64,000 bases of DNA, taken from contig NZ_PPXC01000007.1 in assembly GCF_002909445.1 (NCBI RefSeq), forward strand, positions 169,727 to 233,726, given 5' to 3'. Numbering within the stretch: position 1 is the stretch's first letter; the number at the start of each line of letters is the position of its first letter. This document shows positions 18,483 to 27,870 of this stretch, piece after piece. This stretch comes from Arthrobacter glacialis (GTDB taxonomy: Bacteria; Actinomycetota; Actinomycetes; Actinomycetales; Micrococcaceae). The notes beneath the pieces are model-generated. The model was not told the origin of the DNA. It saw nothing but the letters and a program-made list of their open reading frames with translations, and did not search any database. A program made the position numbers and the translations under genes.

Positions 18483-19973
18483 CTACTGATCCTGCCCTCC
18501 AGTGGGCCACGTTTCCGTCAGCGGAAGGAAGGCTGATTCATATGCCTCGCTAAGGAGCGAATTTTCACGATCCTTAGCGAGATGAGGCAGCACCTGCGGC
18601 AGAGCCTTCATCAACGGCCATGTGTACAAATCACCATTGGCAACAATGGCTTCCAGACCTGATCCCACTTCTGACGGCGACAATACCGCCAGCAGCTCCA
18701 GTTCTCGCAGTGAAATGGTCAAGATCGGTATGCCCGGATCCGGGAGTACTCTACGCACCGGCTGCGTGTTCGCCATGTAAAAGGGTTCAGCAGTGACGAC
18801 AAGACCAACGAGGGGTCGGTCAGCTGGAACGTGGGCGTAGTCGGGGTTTCCGGCCCGGATTTCATCTGCGTTGTTCTTGATCTGCACAAACGCCTTTCCA
18901 AGGGCAGCATTAGCCTGCTTTATGCCGTCCGGGGTACCGGCCTTAGCCGTGTACCCCGGACGGGCAGACTTACATTCGATAAGGACCGTGACCTGGGGCG
19001 TTATGAGGAACCAGTCAGAAGAATCCACGCCGCCACGCCTCTTCTGTTGCCACCGGAATTCATCTATTACAGTGTGTTCGCCGGTGTGCCGCAGCTGCCT
19101 GCCGGTGTACGCCTGCACCCGCATCCCGAGTGCGGCACCGAAGTCGCCTTCCCATTGACGAATCCCCCGATAGTACAGATTCTCTGTCGTCATTGCTCGC
19201 AATACGAACTGAGGTTGGGGAGCATATCGGAGCCCGTCGCCTATGTCGATAAGTGGTGTCTTAACGAGTGGGTTGTAGCTGTAACGCTGGAGGTAGTCAG
19301 GAAGCTCCGGCGCTGAGCGACCGTCGTCCCTCGCTTCTTCAACAGTGGCAGTAAGAAGATCAAGCACCCGCAACCCAACTTCTGACGGGACAGCCTGTTC
19401 TACTTGTGAATACCAGTCAGCTGTAAAAACGGCCGGATCAAAGACACCGTTGTTTTGCATCGCACCCACAAAGATGATGAACGAAGCCCCCAGTGCCTGC
19501 TCGATCGTCCCGCCGAGTATTTCCTGCCACTCATCCGGTCCCGGTCGACGGTAATTTGCCGGCACATCAGTATCAGAAAACAGAATGTAGGGCCTGGCCA
19601 ATTCCTCCATCATGGAGCTCTGATACGGAAACTGCTCGTAGGCGTATCGGCCCAGCATCACTGCCAGATCTTCCTCAGTCATCGAGGCGCCGTCTTTGGG
19701 ATTGTCATGGGCCTCCGTAAACAGGTTCCGCATGTTGATGTAACCAGCTTCGGTCATGTCTCTGTGCCGATATTTGTTTCCGTACACCAAGGAATCCCGT
19801 GCGGCAGCGGCAAAGAACCAAGGCGGGAACCCCTTTGGCCAATTATCATCCCAGGTAGTGGTCAAGTCCTGACCCCTCGCTGCCTGAGCGGCAAGAAACG
19901 GGATCAAATCATGCGGGTTGTACTTACGCACTTCCTCGCGAAAGTGGATGTACTGGATCTTTCTATGTGCCAT
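18483..19973 (-). CDS. Putative PD-(D/E)XK nuclease domain protein
   Basis: The 496-residue protein starts after AAGGAGA. The N-terminal two thirds are not recognisable. Around residues 310-340 it reads SSDWFLITPQVTVLIECKSARPG, a D...(E)xK pattern (D-x-F then IECKSA) typical of PD-(D/E)XK restriction-like nucleases, followed by a conserved-looking helix with KAFVQIKNNADEIRAG. No signal peptide or membrane segment. It sits among restriction-type genes and is convergent with the AlbA-type gene, so a role in nucleic-acid defence is plausible. The specific reaction is unknown. Confidence 0.6.
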   Translation of the reverse strand: MAHRKIQYIHFREEVRKYNPHDLIPFLAAQAARGQDLTTTWDDNWPKGFPPWFFAAAARDSLVYGNKYRHRDMTEAGYINMRNLFTEAHDNPKDGASMTEEDLAVMLGRYAYEQFPYQSSMMEELARPYILFSDTDVPANYRRPGPDEWQEILGGTIEQALGASFIIFVGAMQNNGVFDPAVFTADWYSQVEQAVPSEVGLRVLDLLTATVEEARDDGRSAPELPDYLQRYSYNPLVKTPLIDIGDGLRYAPQPQFVLRAMTTENLYYRGIRQWEGDFGAALGMRVQAYTGRQLRHTGEHTVIDEFRWQQKRRGGVDSSDWFLITPQVTVLIECKSARPGYTAKAGTPDGIKQANAALGKAFVQIKNNADEIRAGNPDYAHVPADRPLVGLVVTAEPFYMANTQPVRRVLPDPGIPILTISLRELELLAVLSPSEVGSGLEAIVANGDLYTWPLMKALPQVLPHLAKDRENSLLSEAYESAFLPLTETWPTGGQDQ

Positions 19974-20111
19974 CAGTCTCCTTGCTCATCCACATTCTAG
20001 AGTGCCTCAACCTGGGCGGCCTGATCCTGCGGAGGTAGTTTAGTCCGGTCGGCGGACTCACAAGTTCGTTCGTATCATAAACGGCGCGGGAGATGCTGGC
20101 ATACTTCAGAC

Positions 20112-21086
20112 ATGACCATCGAAACGCCTGCCCCTTCCGATGCTTGGCGCCAGCTTGGTTCCTGGATTGCCGAAGTCCAGGACCTATCCAACGACTCCCA
20201 CGCGTATCCCCTTGCCCAAGGTTCCATCCTTGCGGGCGACGAATTGGGCATCTCTGAAGTACCTGGAACGGCCTCCGTAGTCAGGACTCTTCTGGACGCA
20301 GCTGTTGACGATCTGGCATCGGCTTACACCCTCGTGACGGTAGCCGGTCGTCTAAGCCCTGTCGGGGTCCCTACTTTGGTGCGCGGAGCAATTGAGCTTG
20401 CCGGTCTGGGTATGTGGGTACTGACAGGACACGAGCGATCGGGACGGCAGGAGCGGGCGCTCCGGATCGCTTATGACTCATACTCCAATGCCATTAGGTT
20501 TCACGCTCATCGCTCGAAAAGTCCGGCGTTGTCTGCCGACCAGCGCGCCAAGGCCAATGATTGGGCGGTTGAAAACAGAATTTCTGCCGCTGATTTGGCG
20601 GACGCTGCTGCCAAAGCTGGCCTGAAGAAGACGAGAGTGACGGCGCAGCTCAATCGGACGGAGGCACTGAAAGAAGTTGATACAGCTCGGGACACGCAGT
20701 TCTTCTCGGACTGGCAGCTGTGCTCAGGATTTGCCCACGGGCTGGCTTGGGCCCCCAGCATGTTTCACACCAGGGTTGGCACGCACACCATGGAAGGCGG
20801 CGGCACAATAACCCTCAGCACCATGACCGAAGAAAGTGCCTTGATAATGCTGCAGTGGGGACAACACGCCATTGAGGAGCTCAGGGGCACCTTCGGTGCC
20901 GGTCGAATATTCGTCACGGACGGTGCAGATGCAACACTCGTTTCCAAGCCTATGAAGAAGATGGAAGCCGAGACTGCTGCAAAAGGACTAAGAATTGAAT
21001 ACCAACGCCCGATTTCGGCGCCTCGCCGTCCCGCCAGCAGCACCGTCTTCTCCGCTGGTCCGGGCGGGTCAAAGTCCGATAAATAG
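20112..21086 (+). CDS. Hypothetical protein, possibly HEPN/DUF5677-like
   Basis: The 324-residue protein starts 2 nt after a short AT-rich stretch with no Shine-Dalgarno, so it may be leaderless. The N-terminal half is helical in composition (SVVRTLLDAAVDDLASAYTLV, LVRGAIELAGLGMWVL). The middle contains DWQLCSGFAHGLAW, similar to motifs in DUF5677/AbiV-like HEPN-fold proteins where such a helix carries polar active-site residues. That assignment is tentative. It faces a second helical protein with a clear RxxxxH motif (next gene, opposite strand). Confidence 0.55.
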   Translation: MTIETPAPSDAWRQLGSWIAEVQDLSNDSHAYPLAQGSILAGDELGISEVPGTASVVRTLLDAAVDDLASAYTLVTVAGRLSPVGVPTLVRGAIELAGLGMWVLTGHERSGRQERALRIAYDSYSNAIRFHAHRSKSPALSADQRAKANDWAVENRISAADLADAAAKAGLKKTRVTAQLNRTEALKEVDTARDTQFFSDWQLCSGFAHGLAWAPSMFHTRVGTHTMEGGGTITLSTMTEESALIMLQWGQHAIEELRGTFGAGRIFVTDGADATLVSKPMKKMEAETAAKGLRIEYQRPISAPRRPASSTVFSAGPGGSKSDK

Positions 21087-21212
21087 AACGGGCTGCAGCC
21101 GGAGGGTAGACACCATCAAGTCATCATCAATGAGCGAATACCGGACCTTGGAGTACCGACAACATAGTTTCCGGCTTCCACCCCCACAGTGATGTGCCGT
21201 CATGACACACAC

Positions 21213-21932
21213 TCATTGGGAAGTGTTCCCATCGCCTTCGATTTTGGAAACGAAGTCTATTGGTACATTGTCTTTGACCCACTGCTTCACTGCACTTTTC
21301 ATGTCCCTATTCGTAGGGCCAAGGCGGGTGATCTGGCCTGAGAACGTGTCTAAGATCCCAAGGTCAAGATCTCGGTAGAAGTCCTTACGAATCAGATGTC
21401 CGCTGCCTGCAAAATTACTTGCCTGCTCGGGGCGCAACGCTTCAAGAATCCTCGCAAGGTGTTCCAAAAGGACAGCCAGGCAGTCACTGACCATGCCAAA
21501 GAACTCGGGATCTAGAGGTCCGAGGTAGCCCGGTCCGGTGTCTGTCATGCGTCCTAGGTACTCACCATGCCCCAAGGCGTGAACGAAATCGCTATGGACC
21601 CATGCGTTTCGCTGAAACACCGCTGCAGGGAAGAGCTCGGCCACGGCGGATGCATCTTCACTAATGCCGAACTCGTCCCACCTGAACTCTGTGTTGGTGA
21701 AGGCTTCCAGCAGGCTCCCGTCACCGACCATGTTCATTGAAAGAAGCCCCTCCCTGATCTGCATCGTACCCATCAAAAGCGAGGTGGACCAGGTCAGCGA
21801 CGTAGTCACTTTGATGAACGCGTAGTGACACATTCCCAGCATCAAAAGGTAATCGTCCGAGGCGCCTATCTTGGCTGCAAAGTTCCGCCGAACCCTCTCC
21901 AGCTCAGCCCCTTCTCCCGTCCTATGCGTCAT
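21213..21932 (-). CDS. HEPN-like protein with an RxxxxH motif
   Basis: A mainly helical protein of about 240 residues. The segment QRNAWVHSDFVHALGHG contains R-N-A-W-V-H, the Rx4H motif of HEPN domains, whose members are often RNases activated in toxin-antitoxin, abortive-infection and CRISPR systems. The ATG at 21932 is preferred over a GTG at 21950; neither has a good ribosome site. It is immediately downstream (300 nt) of the Mod-Res pair on the same strand and could be a late gene of that operon. RNase activity is inferred from the motif alone. Confidence 0.6.
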   Translation of the reverse strand: MTHRTGEGAELERVRRNFAAKIGASDDYLLMLGMCHYAFIKVTTSLTWSTSLLMGTMQIREGLLSMNMVGDGSLLEAFTNTEFRWDEFGISEDASAVAELFPAAVFQRNAWVHSDFVHALGHGEYLGRMTDTGPGYLGPLDPEFFGMVSDCLAVLLEHLARILEALRPEQASNFAGSGHLIRKDFYRDLDLGILDTFSGQITRLGPTNRDMKSAVKQWVKDNVPIDFVSKIEGDGNTSQ

Positions 21933-22253
21933 GGAACAAGCCTGACACACGTTGGAACTTGCATACTAACCTTGCGTTGGGACAGCTACACACTGGAGCT
22001 TGGGGAAACCATGCCCGTTGGCAAGATGGGTAAGACGCCGCGGTGGTCTATGTCTTCCTGAAAGGGGCCAGTCCACGACTCCTGAAAGCCGGCCGAAGCC
22101 CATCTATAGGAGTCCTCGAACGCGACAAGCCGAACGCCGGCTTAAGGGCCACAACATAACGGACATTATGGTGTGGAATTTCATCCTGCTGGGGAGTTTC
22201 AAATTTTGCGGTTGAATGTAATCTCGTCCGAACCCACTTGCCATGATTCCTAA

Positions 22254-24848
22254 CTAGTAGGCTCCGCCTACTTCACGGAAAAGCTGTTCGATGGCTTCCT
22301 TGGATGTTGCCTCGGCCAACTTCCTCTCCAAGCTGTCATCGTTTTGACCGGAGAGCTGAATCGCCAGCAGTACGCCCCCCGCATCTTTGATGACAATTGC
22401 CGCCCGGCGGAAATCCCCATCGTGCTCACGGACATACCTAGCCAAAGCCGCCCATTTTGGTGAGGTGTCTGCCAGGGAGTGGTTGTGTGGATCTACCAGG
22501 TCGATGGCTACTCCGTCATCACCGTCATTGTGGAAGAACAAGAAGTCCGGGTACAGGTTCTTGGACACTTCGGAATCCAGATAGTGCACAGAAAGTGCTT
22601 GGCTGCCGCCGACAGGGTTTCGGTACCAGCCCAACAGCGTGCCAGAACCTTGCTCGGCTTCAAGGACGCTCTGTTCCCAACTGGTAAATCTTTCGGGGAA
22701 CAGCTTGGTCTCGGGCAGCGCGTAGAGATGGCCTGCATACAGTGGCAGCTCCTCGACCAGCCCGGAGTCCTTGTTCAGGCTCTCTGTTTTCTGGGAGATC
22801 GTCTCGGGCATACCGAGGGTGTTGCTCAATGCTGAACCGATGGGGGCGAAGATGGTTTCAAATTCCTGGCGCTGGGTCGGCTTCAGGCGTGCCACCGAGC
22901 CGGCTGTGTTGCGGCGCCAGGATTCCACGCGCGCGCCGCACTGGGATTCCAATGCTTCCCGAGCCTCGGCGGACCTCGCCAGGGCAACGGTCCGGACAAC
23001 CACCTCATCCCACTCTAGGTCTCCGGCAATGACCAAGGATGTGCTGTACCAAGCTGCTGCGGCATCGGGTAGCCGTCGTTTAGCTTCCTCCAGGAGCTGG
23101 CGCAGATTCTTCTGGCTGGTGGCAGCTGTACGCGAGGTAGTCCGGGTATTGGTGCCGCTGTACTGGTCGAAGGTGGCCATTTCAAAGCTCACCTCGAGTA
23201 GCGAACCAGCAACTTTGTCAATGGCCAGCTTGTTCTGGCCGTACACAGAGGCAAGGGTTTCCACGACCACGTTGCGTGATTCCTGGGTGTAAGAGGACCC
23301 TCCTGGGTGCTCGAATTCGGAGTTATCCAGCAGAGTGCCCAGACGCACCAGTCGATTCACGTTCGAAGTGAACCGGCGGACCGGCTTCTGTTCCCGTGTG
23401 AGACCGCCGATGGCGTCCCAGACGGCTGCTGGGACGTCAGGGTTTCGCGTCATACTCTTGGGATTCAGTTGTACCGGCACTTCGATGTCCGCCGAATCCA
23501 TGAAGGATTTCACGACCATGGCCACTTCAACCTTGTTGAAGTGCGGCAGGTAGAGGTCGACTGCGTTCAAATCGTCGAACTCCGGCTCTTCGATGCTCTT
23601 GGCCAGCGGGTTGCGCACCATGCGCCCAATGAGCTGGGCGATTTGCGTGTGTTCCTGCGCGGTACGCAGGGACACCATGACCTCGGCGCGGGGGCAGTCC
23701 CAGCCGGTGGTCAGGGCCTGCTTGAAGATCACCGCACGCAGGTTCCCTGATTGCGAAATCGAGGTCGGAGCAATGTACTGGACGACCCTAGGCATCTCAA
23801 CGCCGCTCAGCCAGGTGGTAGTCGTGATGGGTGAGTGTTCGCCGAACGAATGGGCCACGGAATCCGCGTCGTCAAAGGCATCCGAAGCATCTGTAAGTGT
23901 CTGGACGATCTCGCCGATCTTGGCGTCCGTCGTCATGTCTGGGACTTGAATCGCCAAGAGCGGCACCGGGTATGATGAAGCCCCCGTGGTACGGGCCCAC
24001 TGCTGCCATTGCATATCTGATCGGTCTAGATCAGCAACAGCCTGGCGAATTAGGGTGTCATCGCTGGGCTGGTCATCCACCGCGTAACTGACGTTGATGC
24101 GTTCCTTGATGAGACCGGAGGCCCGCACCTTTTGGACATCGGCGACTACCTGTACCAGGGAACGGCCGGAGGCACCGCGCATGGCCTCCTCAAATTTCTT
24201 GGGCGTTGCTGACAACCCGATGACAATCGGAGCCGGCGGGTTCACGATCGTGCGGAACGTGTCGTTGCCACCCGGCACCTCGATGGTGGCTCCATCGAGG
24301 ATACGACGCAGAATCGTCGGCCGGCTTCGGTCGGTGGCTCCTCGATGGGCCTCGTCGACGAGCACTATGAATCCGCTGCCGCGCTGCTTGACGGTGTTGC
24401 CGATGGTTTCCCACAGCGAATACCTGCGGCCGTCGCCGGTCTGGATGTGGCGCTTTGCACCGGTTCCAAGCTTTTGGACGTTCAGGAAGTAAATGAGACC
24501 GGGGCTGAATTCGTTCTGGTCAAAGTCTGCCTCGACGGTCCGGAGCATGTTCATGTTGATCCGATCAGAAGACGCCCGGATCTTCTTGCGGGACTGCTCA
24601 TTGAGTTCTGCGTCGTCCGTCAACCATAGGACTGTGGTTTCCGGGCGCGGATCTGATTCCTCGGTTCCGAAGAACAACCCCTCCAGAACGGCCGAGGCAA
24701 TCACAGTCTTACCGGCGCCGGTCGGAGCGCTGATGCCGATCGCAGTCTTGCGGTCGCTGTTTGTCCGGTGCCGTTGGGCAGCGAAGCTGATTTCGTTAAG
24801 CGTTTCGTCAACAACGTCGGCCTGATAGTCGGCAAGGGTGAATTTCAA
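22254..24848 (-). CDS. res: Type III restriction-type helicase/nuclease subunit (Res)
   Basis: The 864-residue protein has superfamily 2 helicase motifs in order: SAPTGAGKT (Walker A, near residue 45), VDEAHRG (motif II), GLSATPKKF (motif III) and IGRMVRNP (motif VI). The frame overlaps mod by 4 nt. Type III Res subunits translocate or slide on DNA and cleave after two head-to-head sites meet. The expected C-terminal PD-(D/E)XK site is present only in a changed form: YPDFLFF followed by IDLVDPHNHSLAD, with Asp and no Lys at the usual E-x-K place. The protein may therefore be a cousin with a modified nuclease centre, or a helicase only. Confidence 0.85.
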   Translation of the reverse strand: MKFTLADYQADVVDETLNEISFAAQRHRTNSDRKTAIGISAPTGAGKTVIASAVLEGLFFGTEESDPRPETTVLWLTDDAELNEQSRKKIRASSDRINMNMLRTVEADFDQNEFSPGLIYFLNVQKLGTGAKRHIQTGDGRRYSLWETIGNTVKQRGSGFIVLVDEAHRGATDRSRPTILRRILDGATIEVPGGNDTFRTIVNPPAPIVIGLSATPKKFEEAMRGASGRSLVQVVADVQKVRASGLIKERINVSYAVDDQPSDDTLIRQAVADLDRSDMQWQQWARTTGASSYPVPLLAIQVPDMTTDAKIGEIVQTLTDASDAFDDADSVAHSFGEHSPITTTTWLSGVEMPRVVQYIAPTSISQSGNLRAVIFKQALTTGWDCPRAEVMVSLRTAQEHTQIAQLIGRMVRNPLAKSIEEPEFDDLNAVDLYLPHFNKVEVAMVVKSFMDSADIEVPVQLNPKSMTRNPDVPAAVWDAIGGLTREQKPVRRFTSNVNRLVRLGTLLDNSEFEHPGGSSYTQESRNVVVETLASVYGQNKLAIDKVAGSLLEVSFEMATFDQYSGTNTRTTSRTAATSQKNLRQLLEEAKRRLPDAAAAWYSTSLVIAGDLEWDEVVVRTVALARSAEAREALESQCGARVESWRRNTAGSVARLKPTQRQEFETIFAPIGSALSNTLGMPETISQKTESLNKDSGLVEELPLYAGHLYALPETKLFPERFTSWEQSVLEAEQGSGTLLGWYRNPVGGSQALSVHYLDSEVSKNLYPDFLFFHNDGDDGVAIDLVDPHNHSLADTSPKWAALARYVREHDGDFRRAAIVIKDAGGVLLAIQLSGQNDDSLERKLAEATSKEAIEQLFREVGGAY

Positions 24849-26833
24849 GAATCGCTCCGGTTGATCTGGAAGGCGTCAAGGTAGGAGCCGTAGATTGGCT
24901 CAACGGTGATCTCGTCCCCAAACGCTTCACCGGCAAGGTCGCCCTGCTCGGGAGAGTCGGTGATGATGAAAACATGTTTGACCTGATTGGGCTTGGTGGT
25001 CAGAAGCTCAGCCAATTCTGCGGCTTTGCCTGCGTTGAAAAGCACCGCCATCGAGGACTCAACGTTCCATTCGTAGTCCTGGGGTTCTCCAGTGCGTTGA
25101 ACCACGGGCCCAACTGCGCCGGACTTCAACCAGAACAATGGTGCGAGGTTCTCGTACTCCAGAGCTGCGTGGACACGGCTTTCCTCGAGGTAAGCGAGAT
25201 CCAGAAACTCCACGTTTGCTGGCACGCCATCTGAGTGGGTTGAGCCGTCCTGGCGCACCCCGGTCACAACGGTCTCGACGCGCGGCTTAGTGACGTGGTG
25301 AAAAACGCCCTTTGCCTCGTATTCAGCGGAGCCTGGCTGATGTCCAGCCTTGCGCAGCGCCGCGTCGTCCTTGGCCGACAATTCATTGTTGGTGACCAGG
25401 ATGCACTGACGCGTGCCTTGGTCCTCGGCGTTGAGCCGAATGACGGCCTCAGCAGTAGTACCCGAGCCGCCGAAGAAGTCGAGGATAACGGCGTCGTTGG
25501 GGGCCACCAGCCGAATCCAGCGCATCAAGACTTCATGATCTTTGGGAAAGGGGAACCGCTTGTCACCGAAAATCCCTTGAAGATGCCGCCCACTGTGAGT
25601 GCGCTGCCGCTCGAAAACTGACACAACCACTTGCCCGTCAGTGTCTTGGAGGGGTTTTTTCAGTCGTGGCGGGGTGGACGGATCGCTTCGGAAAATAATT
25701 CGTCCCTCAGCCAAGTACCGAAATAGGGTCGACTCCTCGCATCTCCAGCCATCTGAGGGGACGGCGTATTCGATGCCACTGTCTGGGTTCGCTAGCGGAG
25801 TCCTGCATCGGTTGGGACGTGCTTCAGGAGCTCTGAGGTCACCATCTGCACACAAAGTGCCGTCCGGGAGAAAGTAAACGTTCCGACTGAGCGCGCGAGT
25901 AGGCGAATCTGTTGGTTGCGCGCGGAACCAGGCGCGCATTTTTCCCTCAGCGATTTTTTCGTTCCCACCGGACTGCGCCCAAGCATCTGCTCCGGCTGCG
26001 ACGACCTCGTGGATGCCTGGCTTCTCCTCGCGCCACCGAATATCTACATCGCTCATGGCTGGTTCGCTCTTTGCATAGACGAGCATGTAGTCAGCACCGT
26101 TGGAAATATAACGCGAGTCGTTCTTGCGACCACCTTGCCAAACCACATCAGAGATAAAGTTGTTGGACCCAAAAATCTCATCCATGAGCATCCGTAGCCG
26201 GTGATGTTCATTGTCGTCGATGGCCACGATGATGACACCTGTGGGTTTCAGAAGTTTCTTGGCCAGCGTCAACCGGCGTTCCATGAAGCTCAACCACTTC
26301 GAGTGTCGGAAGCTATCCTGCTCAGCGACATAATGGTCGTTGTACTGCCACGTCTTGTTGCCCGTGTTGTATGGCGGGTCGATGTAGATCAGATTCACGG
26401 ATTCAGGGTGGGTGTAGCCGAGCATTTCGAGGGCGTGGAAGTTCTCCCCATTGATCACAACGTGGGCCGGGTCATCGGATTTGCCTGTACGCACGGAGCC
26501 CACGGTCTTCAGGCCAGGGAAAACCACCTCACCGAACTGTCGCGCAGCCGTTACGTTCGATAGCTTCTCTTCGATCACGTTTCCGTGCTCGTCTGTAAGA
26601 GTCACAGAGTCACCGCTGATGGCACGGACCTTGTGGAATATACCGTCGGATTCGCGGATGACTGTACGACCTCGGCGTACCTGGGACTGGGGCATCCGGA
26701 TGCCTTCGGGAGAGTGCCGTTCAAAGACGAGTCCGAACTTCTTGGTGGTGCGCTCGAACTCGGCTTTCAACCTTGCTCGGAGCCCTTCGTCCGTCACCTC
26801 GTTCAAGTAGACCTCGAACATGCTTTTGGACAT
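24845..26833 (-). CDS. mod: Type III-like DNA N6-adenine methyltransferase (Mod)
   Basis: The 662-residue protein carries motif IV DPPYNTGN near residue 155 and motif I DFFGGSGTTAEAV near residue 465. This is the beta-class order (catalytic DPPY before the SAM-binding FxGxG) typical of Mod subunits and N6-adenine methylation. The long spacer between the motifs should hold the target-recognition region. The N-terminal ~110 residues (VFERHSPEGIRMPQSQVRRG...) form an extra domain. It is cotranscribed with res, overlapping it by 4 nt. AGGAGTG precedes the start. The target sequence cannot be predicted. Confidence 0.9.
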   Translation of the reverse strand: MSKSMFEVYLNEVTDEGLRARLKAEFERTTKKFGLVFERHSPEGIRMPQSQVRRGRTVIRESDGIFHKVRAISGDSVTLTDEHGNVIEEKLSNVTAARQFGEVVFPGLKTVGSVRTGKSDDPAHVVINGENFHALEMLGYTHPESVNLIYIDPPYNTGNKTWQYNDHYVAEQDSFRHSKWLSFMERRLTLAKKLLKPTGVIIVAIDDNEHHRLRMLMDEIFGSNNFISDVVWQGGRKNDSRYISNGADYMLVYAKSEPAMSDVDIRWREEKPGIHEVVAAGADAWAQSGGNEKIAEGKMRAWFRAQPTDSPTRALSRNVYFLPDGTLCADGDLRAPEARPNRCRTPLANPDSGIEYAVPSDGWRCEESTLFRYLAEGRIIFRSDPSTPPRLKKPLQDTDGQVVVSVFERQRTHSGRHLQGIFGDKRFPFPKDHEVLMRWIRLVAPNDAVILDFFGGSGTTAEAVIRLNAEDQGTRQCILVTNNELSAKDDAALRKAGHQPGSAEYEAKGVFHHVTKPRVETVVTGVRQDGSTHSDGVPANVEFLDLAYLEESRVHAALEYENLAPLFWLKSGAVGPVVQRTGEPQDYEWNVESSMAVLFNAGKAAELAELLTTKPNQVKHVFIITDSPEQGDLAGEAFGDEITVEPIYGSYLDAFQINRSDS

Positions 26834-27499
26834 GACACTCCTAGAAAATCGCCGCGCGGACGGACACCAGCTTTATTTCTATCAGCAAAAGGGATGGGCG
26901 CCAGCAAATCGCAGGGTTACTGGGGTCAATGTCGCACTATTTCAACCCTCAGGCGGATTCGCTCCGAGTCAGAGCTGGTCCGAAACCTCTAGTATCGCTT
27001 CAGTCTCCGTACTCCCGCGCTCGTGGGGCATCCATCCAGATGGGCTGTAACCGATCCGCAACGGAGAAATTTCCGTTGCGGCCGTTCATACTCCTTGCGG
27101 CCAGCATTTGCCCCTCTTCATACAGGAAGCCCGCTATGAAGTCATCGAGTACCACTGACATTCAAGATGGATTTTGCGGCAGTGGGTGCACGTCAGATAT
27201 GGACATGGCTGGGCTGCGGCACATTCCTAAGGTCATGCGTGGCATTCCGACGACTGTGATTCAGTTGCGGAGTTGCTGGACCGCTAGCAACATAGGGTGA
27301 CGATGCTGGTGGCGCTCGAGCCGAAGCCAGGCGTGCCGGAGCCTCTGATGTTTTTCCACATCGGTGGGACAGCATTGGACTGTTCTATGACGCCATGGTG
27401 CGATCGAATGTCGCCGACAGCCTCCACATCAAGGCACTCCCCGCGCAGTACCCAATGTGCGCTCCGACCTTAAGTGCCGGCTTGGGGTGCAAGCGTGGG
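26834..27499. other. Intergenic region upstream of mod, no supported gene
   Basis: About 660 nt with only short or composition-poor open frames. It should contain the mod-res promoter. I see no clear repeat, hairpin or motif. Confidence 0.5.
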
Positions 27500-27757
27500 C
27501 TACATGTTGGCTTCGGCTAGAATCTCAGATATTTCTAGACCAAGCACCTCGGCAAGTCCGGCCAGTGTCGAGATTCTGGGATTCGAGTGCCCCACAGAAT
27601 CCTTCCGCCCCGAGGACTTGGCGCCTTCGATCAATTGGAGTTGGTTTTTCGTTACTCCGGCGCGGAAGGCCAACGACTCCTGAGTGAGGCCGCGCTCCTC
27701 GCGTAGTCTGCGCAGGGTGGAGCCAAGGCGCTTCGCGTCCTCCTCGTTCCATAACAT
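27500..27757 (-). CDS. XRE-family transcriptional regulator
   Basis: A small protein of 85 residues with a Cro/CI-type helix-turn-helix: LGSTLRRLREERGLTQESLA, then FRAGVTKNQLQLIEGAKSS, and ISTLAGLAEVLGLEISEIL closing the domain. It has no other domain, so it is a DNA-binding regulator or antitoxin-like repressor. It is divergent from the thermonuclease lipoprotein gene, with an inverted repeat between the two starts. It probably controls itself and that gene. Confidence 0.85.
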   Translation of the reverse strand: MLWNEEDAKRLGSTLRRLREERGLTQESLAFRAGVTKNQLQLIEGAKSSGRKDSVGHSNPRISTLAGLAEVLGLEISEILAEANM

Positions 27758-27764
27758 CCCTCAA

Positions 27765-27792
27765 TGTTCTAAATGAGGCCCGAAATAGAACA
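27765..27792. promoter_or_regulatory. Candidate operator between XRE gene and nuclease gene
   Basis: TGTTCTA at 27765-27771 and TAGAACA at 27786-27792 form a 7-bp inverted repeat with a 14-nt spacer in the short gap between divergent genes. AT-rich TATATATAAG and TGATATATAT stretches just to the right look like promoter elements of the nuclease gene. The XRE protein is the obvious candidate ligand. Confidence 0.6.
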
Positions 27793-27870
27793 CCCTATAT
27801 ATAAGGTCTGATATATATGGTCGGGGCCATTTTGCCTCGGATGCCAACATATTTACTAGGAGTTACCCCG

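Noticed and set aside
13735-26833. BREX or DISARM system
   Set aside because: A methyltransferase and helicase are present, but no PglZ-type phosphatase, BrxC/BrxL ATPase, phospholipase-D DrmC or DUF1998 gene was seen.
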